Assembly (NCBI GenBank): GCA_038143535.1
Contig: JAYQMD010000001.1
Span: 62,001-126,000 of the forward strand
DNA: 64,000 nucleotides
DNA from: UBA7446 sp038143535
GTDB lineage: Bacteria; Bacteroidota; Bacteroidia; Flavobacteriales; Flavobacteriaceae
Reading direction: 5' to 3'
The notes below the pieces were generated by a model. That model had not been told where the DNA came from. It made no database searches and saw nothing but the letters and a program-made list of their open reading frames with translations. Shown here one piece after another: positions 24,897-33,899 of this stretch; position 1 is the first letter of the stretch; each line of letters starts with the position of its first letter. A program made the translations under genes and the position numbers.

Positions 24897-26046
24897 TGTT
24901 TAACATTGCAAAGGTTTCTTCCATATAGCCCAAATAATCGGCAGAGTGTCTGACACCCGGCAAGTCGGGCAATTGCGCACGACCCAAACGGACCACAATT
25001 ACATCAGCTTCTGGAAATACAATCACATATTGCCCGTTGTGTCCACGCATGCTGTAAAAACGTTTTCCCATATGTGAGCCCAACCACCATCCATAGCCAT
25101 AGTCTTGGCCATTTTCAAACTGTGGAGTTATGGATTTCTGAACATAGTCAGCACTTATCAATTGCTTGCCATTCCAGACCCCGCCGTTTTTGAACAGTGT
25201 TGCAAAGCGTGCAAAATCACGTGCATTGGAATTAAAACAGCAATACGATTTTTCAACCCCTTTTTCCGCAGTATCAAGACGCCAGTTGGCATCGGCATGT
25301 GCTCCAAGGGGATTCCAAAAATAGCGTCTCACCAAGTCTGAAATGGTCTCGCCTGTAGCTGCTGTCAGTACCAAAGACAACAACTGTGTGCTTCCGCTTT
25401 GATACACAAAACGTTCACCAGGAGGAGTTTCAATCGGAAGCGTTTTCATTACCTCAACAATATCTCGTGTGATGTACGTGCGTGGCGTGATGGTAAGTAA
25501 GTTTTCATAATCTTCTTTCCACTTGAGACCAGACGACATGGTAGCCAAATTGCCTACAGTAACAACATTAGAATATGCCCCTTGCAACCAAGGCAGAAAG
25601 TCTTTAACGGGTTGGTCAAAACTTTTAACATCCCCCTCTTCAATAGCCTTGGCCAGACTGGCCGAGACGATTGTTTTAACCACAGAAAAGGAGTTGGTTT
25701 TACTGTCATTTCCGAAGCCTTCAAAATACTGCTCGTGCCAAATGGAGTCATTTTTAATGATTAGAAACGCAACTGTTTTGTGGTCTTGGTGAAGTTTTTG
25801 AAGTTTGGCGGTAGCAGGAATTGAATTGTAATCGGCGTGCAAGGGCCATGCTTGCGGTTTGTCACTTTTGGGAATCTCACGAGAATCGAAATGAACGTAG
25901 TCTTCCAATCCAGCGGAAGTTCTTCCAAGCTCAATTACCTTGGCTCCGAGTTCAATCAGGTAGCCATAGCCCGAAATGTAGAGACCTGCGACGAGGATTA
26001 CCAAAACAACAAGAAGTCCTTTTAAAAATGAGGCAAGTTTATTCAT
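24874..26046 (-). CDS. Serine hydrolase, class C beta-lactamase / DD-peptidase fold
   Basis: A 390-residue membrane-anchored serine hydrolase. An N-terminal helix (about 8-28) anchors a periplasmic domain with the SxxK motif SVVK (Ser121), a YxS element (YQS, Tyr215) in place of YxN, and the third-box HNG (RGHNGQY) near residue 343. The fold is shared by class C beta-lactamases, DD-peptidases and esterases; the substrate cannot be told from the sequence. It lies upstream of, and overlaps, the decayed exonuclease gene, and is separated from hemB by 41 bases. Confidence 0.9.
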   Translation of the reverse strand: MNKLASFLKGLLVVLVILVAGLYISGYGYLIELGAKVIELGRTSAGLEDYVHFDSREIPKSDKPQAWPLHADYNSIPATAKLQKLHQDHKTVAFLIIKNDSIWHEQYFEGFGNDSKTNSFSVVKTIVSASLAKAIEEGDVKSFDQPVKDFLPWLQGAYSNVVTVGNLATMSSGLKWKEDYENLLTITPRTYITRDIVEVMKTLPIETPPGERFVYQSGSTQLLSLVLTAATGETISDLVRRYFWNPLGAHADANWRLDTAEKGVEKSYCCFNSNARDFARFATLFKNGGVWNGKQLISADYVQKSITPQFENGQDYGYGWWLGSHMGKRFYSMRGHNGQYVIVFPEADVIVVRLGRAQLPDLPGVRHSADYLGYMEETFAMLNNETATSP

Positions 26047-26087
26047 GTATATTTTTTAGCAAAGTACAAAAATTTGCATTGCCCCCT

Positions 26088-27062
26088 TTACAACAAGGAA
26101 ATGGCGTGCTCCGCGTGATAGGAAACAATAATGGAAGCCCCGGCACGCTTAAATGCCATAAGTTGCTCCAGCATCACACTGTCGTGGTCTAGCCAGCCTT
26201 TTTCGGCAGCGGCCTTTAGCATGGCATATTCCCCACTCACCTGATAAACCGCAATGGGAACCTGTACTTCATTGGCCAAGTCACGGACAATATCCAAATA
26301 GGCCATCCCGGGTTTTACCATTACAATGTCTGCCCCTTCTTCAATGTCACGTATTGTTTCAGCGATGGCTTCTTTGCGATTTGCCACATCCATTTGGTAG
26401 GTTTTTTTGTCGCCAAAACCCGGAGCTGAATTCAAAGCATCCCGGAAAGGACCATAAAAAGCAGAGGCGTATTTTACACTGTAGCTCATTATTGCCGTAT
26501 TTACATAGCCCGCTTTTTCAAGTGCTTGGCGTATGCTCAAAATGCGTCCGTCCATCATGTCGCTGGGCGCAAGCATGTCGGCACCACATTCGGCATGACT
26601 AAGCGCCATTTTTGATAAGATTGCTACTGTCGCATCGTTCAGTATTTTATCCTCTTTTACAATTCCATCGTGTCCAAAGCTCGAATAGGGATCAAGGGCA
26701 ACATCGGTAGCAACTAGCAATTCTGGAACAGCTTTTTTAATCGCACGAATGCTGCGTTGCATCAATCCGTCAGGGTTTAAAGCTGCTGCGCCCGTATTGT
26801 CTTTTTGGGCATCATCGACTTTAACAAAAAGAAGCACTCCCTTTACACCCAAATCGTAAAGTCGTTTTGCCTCTGCCGTAGCAAGGTCAAGACTAAACCT
26901 AAAATAGTCTGGCATGGATGGGATTGCTGTTTTGGTTTTTGAACCTTTCACAATAAATAAGGGTACTATAAAATCATTTGCCGAAAGGCTAGTTTCACGT
27001 ACCAAGTCACGCATGGCAGCGCTAGCGCGTAAGCGTCGATTTCTATAAAGAGGATACATCAT
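26088..27062 (-). CDS. hemB: Delta-aminolevulinic acid dehydratase (porphobilinogen synthase)
   Basis: A 324-residue HemB, which condenses two 5-aminolevulinate molecules to porphobilinogen. The two active-site lysines are visible in SYSVKYASAFYGPFRDA and MVKPGMAYLDIV. The metal-binding segment reads TDVALDPYSSFGHDG, with aspartates in place of the zinc-binding cysteines, so this is the magnesium-dependent, zinc-independent type. It is the last gene of the minus-strand heme operon, 3 bases after hemF. Confidence 0.97.
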   Translation of the reverse strand: MMYPLYRNRRLRASAAMRDLVRETSLSANDFIVPLFIVKGSKTKTAIPSMPDYFRFSLDLATAEAKRLYDLGVKGVLLFVKVDDAQKDNTGAAALNPDGLMQRSIRAIKKAVPELLVATDVALDPYSSFGHDGIVKEDKILNDATVAILSKMALSHAECGADMLAPSDMMDGRILSIRQALEKAGYVNTAIMSYSVKYASAFYGPFRDALNSAPGFGDKKTYQMDVANRKEAIAETIRDIEEGADIVMVKPGMAYLDIVRDLANEVQVPIAVYQVSGEYAMLKAAAEKGWLDHDSVMLEQLMAFKRAGASIIVSYHAEHAISLL

Positions 27063-27065
27063 AGT

Positions 27066-27968
27066 TTAGACCCAGTCTATGGGTTTTTTTAGAACAGTTA
27101 ATAATTTTACTTCTTCTGAATCTTTTTCTGGCTGGTGGTCATATGCCCATTGAACCCTTGGGGGTAAACTCATCAAAATGCTTTCTATGCGGCCTTTGGT
27201 TTTGAGTCCAAATAAGGTGCCTTTGTCGTGCACAAGATTAAATTCAACATACCGTCCACGTCTTATCTCTTGCCATTGACGCTGTGCTTTGGAAAAGGAG
27301 AGCGCTTTGCGTTTTTGGACAATAGGCAAATAAGCGGTCAAAAAAGCATTGCCCATGTCTGTTACAAAAGCGTACCACTTATCAAGACTGTGCGTGTCGT
27401 TAGGACGGCAATAGTCAAAAAACAAGCCGCCGATGCCCCTTGCTTCATCACGATGATGATTCCAAAAATAGGCATCGCATTTTTGTTTGTAGTTGGCGTA
27501 AAAGTGCGCATCGTGTTTGTCACAAACGGTTTTACAAACTTGGTGAAAGTGGGTTGCATCTTCTTCAAAAAGATAATAGGGCGTGAGGTCTAAGCCACCA
27601 CCAAACCATTTATCGACAACCTTATTGTCTTTATCATATAGCTCAAAGTAACGGAAGTTAGCGTGTACTGTTGGTACCATTGGATTTTTAGGGTGTAGGA
27701 CCAAGCTAATGCCACAGGCAAAGAAATCGCTGTGTGAAACACCCAGTTGTTTTTGCATGGACTCAGGCAGTTTACCAAATACCTCAGAAATATTTACGCC
27801 TCCTTTTTCAAAAACAGCACCATTTTCAATGACACGTGTTCTTCCACCACCGCCACCGGGGCGTTGCCAAGTGTCTTCTTGAAAGTGAGCTTTACCGTCT
27901 TCTTGTTCAATACAAGCCGTTATGTTGTCTTGAAGGGATTTTATGTATGCAGTGAATAGGGGTTTCAT
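27066..27968 (-). CDS. hemF: Oxygen-dependent coproporphyrinogen III oxidase
   Basis: A 300-residue HemF, which uses O2 to decarboxylate coproporphyrinogen III to protoporphyrinogen IX. Family motifs include the Gly-Gly-Gly-x-Thr turn RPGGGGGRTRV, HANFRYFEL, WFGGGLDLTPYYLFEEDATHFH and the C-terminal GRYVEFNLVHDKGTLFGLKT. Presence of HemF indicates aerobic heme synthesis. It is 11 bases downstream of hemE and 3 bases upstream of hemB. Confidence 0.98.
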   Translation of the reverse strand: MKPLFTAYIKSLQDNITACIEQEDGKAHFQEDTWQRPGGGGGRTRVIENGAVFEKGGVNISEVFGKLPESMQKQLGVSHSDFFACGISLVLHPKNPMVPTVHANFRYFELYDKDNKVVDKWFGGGLDLTPYYLFEEDATHFHQVCKTVCDKHDAHFYANYKQKCDAYFWNHHRDEARGIGGLFFDYCRPNDTHSLDKWYAFVTDMGNAFLTAYLPIVQKRKALSFSKAQRQWQEIRRGRYVEFNLVHDKGTLFGLKTKGRIESILMSLPPRVQWAYDHQPEKDSEEVKLLTVLKKPIDWV

Positions 27969-27979
27969 GATATACAGAT

Positions 27980-29005
27980 TTAGAAATTATAGGATTTTAT
28001 GGCGTTAACAAATGCTTTGGCGTGGTCAACAGGAACGTTGGGTAGTATGCCGTGACCGAGGTTGGCAATGTAGTTTTGTGTGCCAAATTCGCTTACCATT
28101 TTGTTGGCCAGTCTTTCAATTTCTGGTGTAGGGGACAACAATCGCGAGGGGTCAAAATTCCCTTGTAAGGGGATTTGCCCTCCCGACAAATACCGAGCAT
28201 TTCGCGCCGAGCAAGTCCAATCCACACCAAGTGCGTGTACGCCAGAGCGTGCCATGGTTGGAAGTGCATACCAACAGCCTTTGGCAAAAGCAATTACTTT
28301 GGTTTCATCTTTAAGCGCATCGACGATCTGTTGCATGTATTGCCACGAAAAGGTTTGATAATCTTCTTCACCCAACATGCCGCCCCAAGAATCAAAAAGT
28401 TGTACGGCATCTACTCCTGCACGCACTTTTGCTTTAAGGTAGGCAATGGTAGTGTCGGTAATTTTTTGAAGCAGCTCATGCGCGAGGGCGGGTTGCGAAA
28501 AGCAAAATCCTTTAGCCAGATCGAAGTTTTTAGAACCTTGTCCTTGAACGGCATAACACAAAATGGTCCATGGCGAACCGGCAAAACCAATCAGCGGAAC
28601 CCTGTCTTCCAATGCTGTTTTGGTCTGCTTGATAGCTTCCATAACATAGTGCAAACGGTCTGCAACGTCAGGCACGATTACTTTCTCAAGGTCTTTTGCA
28701 GTACGGACTGGATTTGGCAACCACGGTCCAACTCCGTCTTTCATTTCAACAGCAATATCCATCGCTTGTGGAATGACCAATATGTCGGAGAACAATATGG
28801 CTGCGTCAGTCCCAACTTGATCAATGGGCATTACGGTAATTTCTGCTGCAAGCTCTGGCGTTTGGCAACGTGTAAAAAAATCATATTTGGCCTTTAGCTT
28901 CATAAAATCGGGTAGATAGCGTCCTGCTTGTCGCATCATCCAAACGGGCGGCCTGTCTAGGGCTTCTCCATCGAGCGCTCTTAAAAAAATATCGTTCTTA
29001 AGCAT
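27980..29005 (-). CDS. hemE: Uroporphyrinogen decarboxylase
   Basis: A 341-residue HemE, converting uroporphyrinogen III to coproporphyrinogen III. The N-terminal signature RPPVWMMRQAGRYLPDF and the second signature GFAGSPWTILCYAVQG are intact, and the C-terminus has NLGHGILPNVPVDHAKAFV. The start overlaps the end of hemD by 8 bases, showing translational coupling. Confidence 0.98.
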   Translation of the reverse strand: MLKNDIFLRALDGEALDRPPVWMMRQAGRYLPDFMKLKAKYDFFTRCQTPELAAEITVMPIDQVGTDAAILFSDILVIPQAMDIAVEMKDGVGPWLPNPVRTAKDLEKVIVPDVADRLHYVMEAIKQTKTALEDRVPLIGFAGSPWTILCYAVQGQGSKNFDLAKGFCFSQPALAHELLQKITDTTIAYLKAKVRAGVDAVQLFDSWGGMLGEEDYQTFSWQYMQQIVDALKDETKVIAFAKGCWYALPTMARSGVHALGVDWTCSARNARYLSGGQIPLQGNFDPSRLLSPTPEIERLANKMVSEFGTQNYIANLGHGILPNVPVDHAKAFVNAIKSYNF

Positions 29006-29669
29006 GTTGGTGTTTTTTAAGGAGTTGAATGGCCTTTGCTACCAGCGTTTTTATACTGGGGTTTTCCAAAACGACCAATTCTTTTGGTTGTCCAAGAATT
29101 GCTTTGGCAGTGGTTTCGCCAATACAAAAACAACTGCTTTTGCCAATTGAATTCATGTTTGTGTGACTTTCTACACCGCTTGGGCTGTAAAAAAGAATGG
29201 CGTCTGGCGCAGCATTGATTTTTTTGACATTAAGGGTGGTATCATACACCACAATTTCTTTAAAATTGGCTTTCCACGCAGTCATTTTTTCTGCCAAAAC
29301 CGCCAACCTTCTATTTCCACAAAAATGTAAAAAAGAGGCATTTTTAGCTATTTTTTCTACAAAAATGACCAATTCTGCCATGTTTTTGGCTGTTTTTATC
29401 GTTTTTATGCCTTTTTTAAAAAGCAGCTCTTCGGACTGTTTTCCCACACAAAGCACTTGTGTGTTTGCCCATGCATATGCGCTTTTTAATACGGTCTTAA
29501 CCGCGTTTTTACTGCTAAAGATGACGTAATCTGTAGGTGCAGGCAGTTCAAAAGCAACGGGACTGACATGGATGGCATCGTATTCCATATAGGCAAGGCC
29601 GTTATGGACGATACGCTCACGTAACGCCGGGTCTAATTTTTTGGTCGATAAGATTAAGGGCTTATCCAT
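28998..29669 (-). CDS. hemD: Uroporphyrinogen-III synthase
   Basis: A 223-residue HemD, which closes and inverts ring D of hydroxymethylbilane. HemD is poorly conserved; the call rests on size, the two-domain pattern with DYVIFSSKNAVKTVL near residue 50 and LFYSPSGVESHT near residue 150, and position between hemC and hemE. An upstream in-frame ATG at 29801 would overlap hemC by 140 bases; ATG 29669, beginning MDKPLILSTKKLDP and overlapping the hemC stop by 8 bases, is preferred. Confidence 0.9.
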   Translation of the reverse strand: MDKPLILSTKKLDPALRERIVHNGLAYMEYDAIHVSPVAFELPAPTDYVIFSSKNAVKTVLKSAYAWANTQVLCVGKQSEELLFKKGIKTIKTAKNMAELVIFVEKIAKNASFLHFCGNRRLAVLAEKMTAWKANFKEIVVYDTTLNVKKINAAPDAILFYSPSGVESHTNMNSIGKSSCFCIGETTAKAILGQPKELVVLENPSIKTLVAKAIQLLKKHQHA

Positions 29670-30555
29670 TAAGCAGTGCTTTTGCGTCTTGGGACAAGAG
29701 CTTTTTAGCCGCAACGGCTCCAATATCATGGGCGTTTTCAATGGGCAGATACTGGTCAAACACCCGTTGTTCTTTTCCTCCTTTTTGAGTGATGTTTCCA
29801 ACGAAATGAATTTGGTCTCCTTCTATTCTTGCCAATGCACCAATGGGTGCTGTACAACCGCCCTCTAGTTCACGCAGGAATATTCGCTCTTGTTCAACAC
29901 AAAGGGCTGTTTCGTCGTCGTTTAGTGGCGATAATTTGGTCAGTAAGTCCACGCTAGATTCCAATGCGGTAACCAACAAGGCGCCTTGGGCTGGCGCTGG
30001 AACCATCCAGTCTAAAACGGCATTTCGTTTAGGAAGTATTTCGAGACGTTTCAGACCAGCAATGGCCATAATGGTACCTTCGCAGTCCAACCTCTCTAAT
30101 TTTTTAAGTCGTGTGGGCACATTCCCTCTAATATCAATGATGCTGTGATGCGGATATTTATGCATCCATTGAGCAGCACGTCGCAGGCTACTGGTTGCCA
30201 CCACGCTTTTGTTGACTTCCCACGCCTCGTTTTTGAAAATAAAAACATCAGCTACGGGGCCGCGTTTTGGGATAAAGGCAGTTGTAATGCCTTTTGGAAG
30301 TTGTATTGGCACGTCCTTCATGCTATGAACAGCAACATCAATTTGACCTTCTAACAAAGCGGCATCTAATTCTTTGGTAAAAATCCCTTGGACACCCATC
30401 TCGTAAAGGGGTTTTTGAAGCGCTTTGTCGCCACTAGAAGAAATGGGCACTAGCTCGCTCCTAAGGCCAACGATCCCGAGCATGTTTTGCGCTTGTCGGG
30501 CTTGCCAGAGCGCGAGCGCACTGCCACGCGTTCCTATCCTGACAAGTTTATTCAT
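29662..30555 (-). CDS. hemC: Hydroxymethylbilane synthase (porphobilinogen deaminase)
   Basis: A 297-residue HemC that links four porphobilinogens into hydroxymethylbilane. It starts with VRIGTRGSALALWQAR, has the substrate-binding segments VHSMKDVP and RGNVPTRLKKL, and the dipyrromethane cofactor cysteine in RELEGGCTAPIGA. It overlaps hemA by 8 bases upstream and hemD by 8 bases downstream. Confidence 0.98.
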   Translation of the reverse strand: MNKLVRIGTRGSALALWQARQAQNMLGIVGLRSELVPISSSGDKALQKPLYEMGVQGIFTKELDAALLEGQIDVAVHSMKDVPIQLPKGITTAFIPKRGPVADVFIFKNEAWEVNKSVVATSSLRRAAQWMHKYPHHSIIDIRGNVPTRLKKLERLDCEGTIMAIAGLKRLEILPKRNAVLDWMVPAPAQGALLVTALESSVDLLTKLSPLNDDETALCVEQERIFLRELEGGCTAPIGALARIEGDQIHFVGNITQKGGKEQRVFDQYLPIENAHDIGAVAAKKLLSQDAKALLNG

Positions 30556-31783
30556 CAGCAGTTACGTTGAATAGCGTTTTCAATGCTTTGACACTTTCGC
30601 CAGCGTTTTCGCTCGTGCGCAAATGTGTTGCCATTCGGTTGGTAAGTTTTTGGATAAGACGATCTGAAACAGCCAAGGCGCTGTCAGCATCAATAGCAGG
30701 GTTCTTTTTGCGATGGGCTTCAAACTCTTGCAGCTGAATGTCTTCCATCAGTTTTCTTACTGCGACAAGTGTAGGGGTAAACTTGCGTGTTTCGAGCCAC
30801 TGATTAAATTCTTCCAATGATTGGGTGATGATTTCCTCAGCGTGTGGCACGTGTTTTTTTCGTTCCAATAGCGTTTTGTCTGACATTTTAGACAATTCGT
30901 CCAAGTGAAGCAGCGAAACGTTTGAAAGTTCAAGCACATTGGGATTTACGTTTTTGGGCATGGATAAGTCCAGGATTAGCAGCGGCTTATCGGTATGTAT
31001 TAGCGACTTGGCAATGGTGGGCTTTTCGGCACCTGTTGCTACCACAAGCACATCGGCTTTGCGTATTTCAACAGGAAGTTCGGCATAGTCTTTTACTTCT
31101 ACATCAAATTTTCCGGCCAGTTGTTCCGCACGTTCCCGTGTTCGATTGATTAGCGTGATACGGGTGTTTTGGGTATGCTTGACAAGGTTTTCGCAGGTGT
31201 TACGACCAATTTTTCCCAAACCAAACAACACAATATTTTTGTTGTCCAAGTCGCTAATGGTATCCAGCATATAGCGTACCGAGACGTAGGAGACAGATGT
31301 GGCTCCGGAGGAAAGTTCCGTTTCTGTTTTAATGCGTTTGCTCGCGTTGAGCACAGCGTTAAACATCCGCTCCATGTATGGGCTAAGCAAGTCAACTTTT
31401 TTGGAAATCTTAAAGCTCTTTTTAAGCTGGGATATGATTTCAAAGTCTCCTAATATTTGACTGTCAAGGCCTGTTCCCACGCGGAACAAATGCGAAATGG
31501 CATCGGCTCCTTCGTAAGTGTTTCCTGCTTTTTTGAAGTCTTCAGTTGTGCCTTCGGAATGCTGACAGAGCAATTCAACTAACATTTGGTGATTCGGGGC
31601 TTGTGCATATAGCTCCGTTCTGTTACAGGTAGAACTCAAGACTAAAGAGCTGATGCCTTTGTTTTTGACGTCTTCCAACAAAAAGGGAATTGCTTTTGAT
31701 GTTATGCTAAAACGACCACGCAGGGCTGCATCTGCTTTTTTATAACTAACGCTAATACAATAAAAAGTATCCGTTCCCGGCAT
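30548..31783 (-). CDS. hemA: Glutamyl-tRNA reductase
   Basis: A 411-residue HemA, which reduces glutamyl-tRNA to glutamate-1-semialdehyde, the first committed step of C5-pathway heme synthesis. The catalytic cysteine is in LSSTCNRTELYA, and the NADPH-binding fold has VLFGLGKIGRNTCENL. It heads the operon hemA-hemC-hemD-hemE-hemF-hemB. The frame is open back to 31828, but the -7 box TATTTTTG at 31804-31811 lies in that part, so ATG 31783 (MPGTDTFYCISVSYKKAD) is taken. hemL, needed for the next step, is not in the window. Confidence 0.96.
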   Translation of the reverse strand: MPGTDTFYCISVSYKKADAALRGRFSITSKAIPFLLEDVKNKGISSLVLSSTCNRTELYAQAPNHQMLVELLCQHSEGTTEDFKKAGNTYEGADAISHLFRVGTGLDSQILGDFEIISQLKKSFKISKKVDLLSPYMERMFNAVLNASKRIKTETELSSGATSVSYVSVRYMLDTISDLDNKNIVLFGLGKIGRNTCENLVKHTQNTRITLINRTRERAEQLAGKFDVEVKDYAELPVEIRKADVLVVATGAEKPTIAKSLIHTDKPLLILDLSMPKNVNPNVLELSNVSLLHLDELSKMSDKTLLERKKHVPHAEEIITQSLEEFNQWLETRKFTPTLVAVRKLMEDIQLQEFEAHRKKNPAIDADSALAVSDRLIQKLTNRMATHLRTSENAGESVKALKTLFNVTADE

Positions 31784-31803
31784 ATCTGGTTTTAGTTGCA
31801 CAG

Positions 31804-31811
31804 CAAAAATA
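31804..31811 (-). promoter_or_regulatory. -7 promoter element for the hemA-C-D-E-F-B operon
   Basis: Reads TATTTTTG on the minus strand, perfect TAnnTTTG, 20 bases before the ATG at 31783. It fixes the hemA start and lies about 95 bases from the oppositely directed regulator promoter. Confidence 0.6.
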
Positions 31812-31904
31812 ATGCACAGCCAAGACAAAAAATACCGCTAAAAGTACTTTTTCTAACGCTATTGGGGCTTTAGTATTAACGGTAATAATGCTGTTTTTTC
31901 TTTG

Positions 31905-31912
31905 TATGTTTG
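31905..31912 (+). promoter_or_regulatory. -7 promoter element for the AraC-family gene and hemH
   Basis: TATGTTTG, perfect TAnnTTTG, 28 bases before the ATG at 31941. It excludes the in-frame ATG at 31902. Confidence 0.6.
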
Positions 31913-31940
31913 TTGCACACAAGTAAAACAAAAAGGAAAG

Positions 31941-32828
31941 ATGACTACAGAAAATAACGCTTTACGTCCTAAAATTGACCAAACCATTGAGGCTGGTTTT
32001 GACGTCCTTACCTATGAGAACGAGACGGATAAAAAACAGCAAGTTGTTCGCCACGTTAATGCCAGCTTAATTCAGTTTCACTTTTGTTTTCGCGGAAGCG
32101 CAACCTTTCACTTTAACGAACGCACCTACAGTCTGCCCATTTTGGACGAACACGTATTGTTGCTATACAACCCCCAACGTGATTTGCCAATGGAGCTAGA
32201 TGTTGCCGTAAACACCCAGTTGGTCACCGTGCTTATCTCAATCAAAAAATTTCATAGTCTGTTTTCCCAAGAAGCCGAACAAATCAGTTTTCTATCGGAC
32301 GAAAATGTTAACAAAAAATATTACAAAGACCACGTATTTACTCCTTCTATGGCCGTTGTTTTAAGTCAGCTTTTGCAACACCAACCCAACGCTTTGATGA
32401 GCAGGCTGTATCTCAAAGGGAAAGTTTATGAGCTGCTCAGCTTATATTTTAACCCCTCTGAAGCCACAGATATTGCCGAGTGTCCATTTTTGGTTGACGA
32501 GGAAAATGTACGTAAAATTCGAAATGCTAAAAAAATCATGCTTACTCGTATGGCGGCTACTCCGAGTTTACCTGACTTGGCCGATGAAATAGGCCTAAGT
32601 TTAAAAAAATTAAAAGAAGGATTTAAGCAGCTTTACGGCAGTACGGTCTATCAGTTTGTGCTGGATCACAAGATGAACCATGCACGTCAACTTCTGGTCA
32701 CAGGTTCTTACAATGTTAACGAAGTTGCTATTCAACTTGGCTACAGCAATTCAAGTCATTTTATTGAAGCCTTTAAAAAGAAGTTTGGTACAACGCCAAA
32801 AAAATACCTTTTGTCTGTATCTTCGTAA
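31941..32828 (+). CDS. AraC-family transcriptional regulator of the heme locus
   Basis: A 295-residue regulator. The N-terminal part (about 20-170) looks like a cupin-type sensor domain with QFHFCFRGSATFHFNERTY. The C-terminal 100 residues are a double helix-turn-helix AraC/XylS domain: SLPDLADEIGLSLKKLKEGFKQ and then VNEVAIQLGYSNSSHFIEAFKKKFGTTPKKY. A purine-rich AAGGAAAG precedes the ATG. It is divergent from hemA and 14 bases upstream of hemH, so it is likely to control heme synthesis; the signal it senses is unknown. Confidence 0.9.
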   Translation: MTTENNALRPKIDQTIEAGFDVLTYENETDKKQQVVRHVNASLIQFHFCFRGSATFHFNERTYSLPILDEHVLLLYNPQRDLPMELDVAVNTQLVTVLISIKKFHSLFSQEAEQISFLSDENVNKKYYKDHVFTPSMAVVLSQLLQHQPNALMSRLYLKGKVYELLSLYFNPSEATDIAECPFLVDEENVRKIRNAKKIMLTRMAATPSLPDLADEIGLSLKKLKEGFKQLYGSTVYQFVLDHKMNHARQLLVTGSYNVNEVAIQLGYSNSSHFIEAFKKKFGTTPKKYLLSVSS

Positions 32829-32842
32829 CGAAAAATGTTGCT

Positions 32843-33862
32843 ATGAAAGGAGTACTACTGGTGAATTTAGGTTCACCTAAAAGTCCTACACCTAAGGACG
32901 TTAAGCCTTATTTGGAAGAGTTTTTAATGGATGAGCGTGTGATTGACGTGCCCAAGTGGTTTCGCTCGTTTTTGGTCAAAGGTATTATCCTAAAAACCCG
33001 TCCTAAAAAATCGGCTAAGGCCTATAAAAAAATATGGTGGGACGAAGGATCTCCTCTTATAGTTTTATCGGAACGTTTACACGAAAAGGTTGCCAAAAAA
33101 ACCTCCGTGCCTATTTCCCTTGCCATGCGATATGGCCAGCCGTCCATCGCTTCAGGGTTGGAAGAACTGCATCAAAAAGGAGTTGATGAGGTATTGATAG
33201 TACCGCTATACCCTCAGCACGCCATGGCCACTACAGAAACCATTTTGGTTTTGGCAGAAGAAATTAGGGCTGCGCAATACCCAAAAATGTCATTTACACA
33301 TTTGCCCGCATTTTATCATCACGCAGATTATATTCGGGTGTTGTCACATTCCGTTCAAGAATACCTCCAGGATAAACCTTGGGAACACTTGCTGTTTTCA
33401 TACCACGGAATACCAGAACGTCACATTCGCAAATCGGATATTACCAAATCGCATTGTAAGATTGATGGCAGTTGTTGTCAAACGCCGTCTGATGCACATG
33501 CCTACTGCTACCGCCATCAATGTTATGAAACCACCAAGCAGGTTGCGGAATATTTAGAGTTAAGACCGGGAAGCTTTTCAACGTCATTTCAGTCACGTTT
33601 GGCGGGCGACAAGTGGTTGCGTCCCTATACAGACAAAACAGTTGAGCAATTCGCCAAAACAGGCACCAAGAAGTTGGCGGTTGTGACTCCTGCGTTTATT
33701 TCTGATTGTCTAGAAACCCTAGAAGAAATAGGCATGGAAGCCAAAGAAGATTTTGAAGAAAAAGGAGGCGATGAAATGCACGTGGTTCCTTGCATCAACG
33801 ACCGCGACGATTGGGTAAATGTGCTCAGCCGCTGGATTGATGAATGGGCAACAGCTTCTTAG
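32843..33862 (+). CDS. hemH: Ferrochelatase
   Basis: A 339-residue HemH that inserts iron into the porphyrin. It starts with GVLLVNLGSPKSPTPKDVKPYL, and has the catalytic histidine in SYHGIPERHIRKSD (His188) and the second conserved region VVTPAFISDCLETLEEI. An internal stretch with several cysteines (CKIDGSCCQTPSDAHAYCYRHQC) is also seen in other ferrochelatases of this phylum. Whether it works on protoporphyrin or coproporphyrin is not directly shown; HemF nearby argues for the protoporphyrin route. Confidence 0.97.
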   Translation: MKGVLLVNLGSPKSPTPKDVKPYLEEFLMDERVIDVPKWFRSFLVKGIILKTRPKKSAKAYKKIWWDEGSPLIVLSERLHEKVAKKTSVPISLAMRYGQPSIASGLEELHQKGVDEVLIVPLYPQHAMATTETILVLAEEIRAAQYPKMSFTHLPAFYHHADYIRVLSHSVQEYLQDKPWEHLLFSYHGIPERHIRKSDITKSHCKIDGSCCQTPSDAHAYCYRHQCYETTKQVAEYLELRPGSFSTSFQSRLAGDKWLRPYTDKTVEQFAKTGTKKLAVVTPAFISDCLETLEEIGMEAKEDFEEKGGDEMHVVPCINDRDDWVNVLSRWIDEWATAS

Positions 33863-33899
33863 TTTTAAAAAAGGCGTACCTTTAGAATAATACATAATT

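Noticed and set aside
28175..28897. A 240-codon plus-strand open frame opposite hemE.
   Set aside because: hemE on the minus strand has all its catalytic motifs; the plus frame has no recognisable domain and no promoter.
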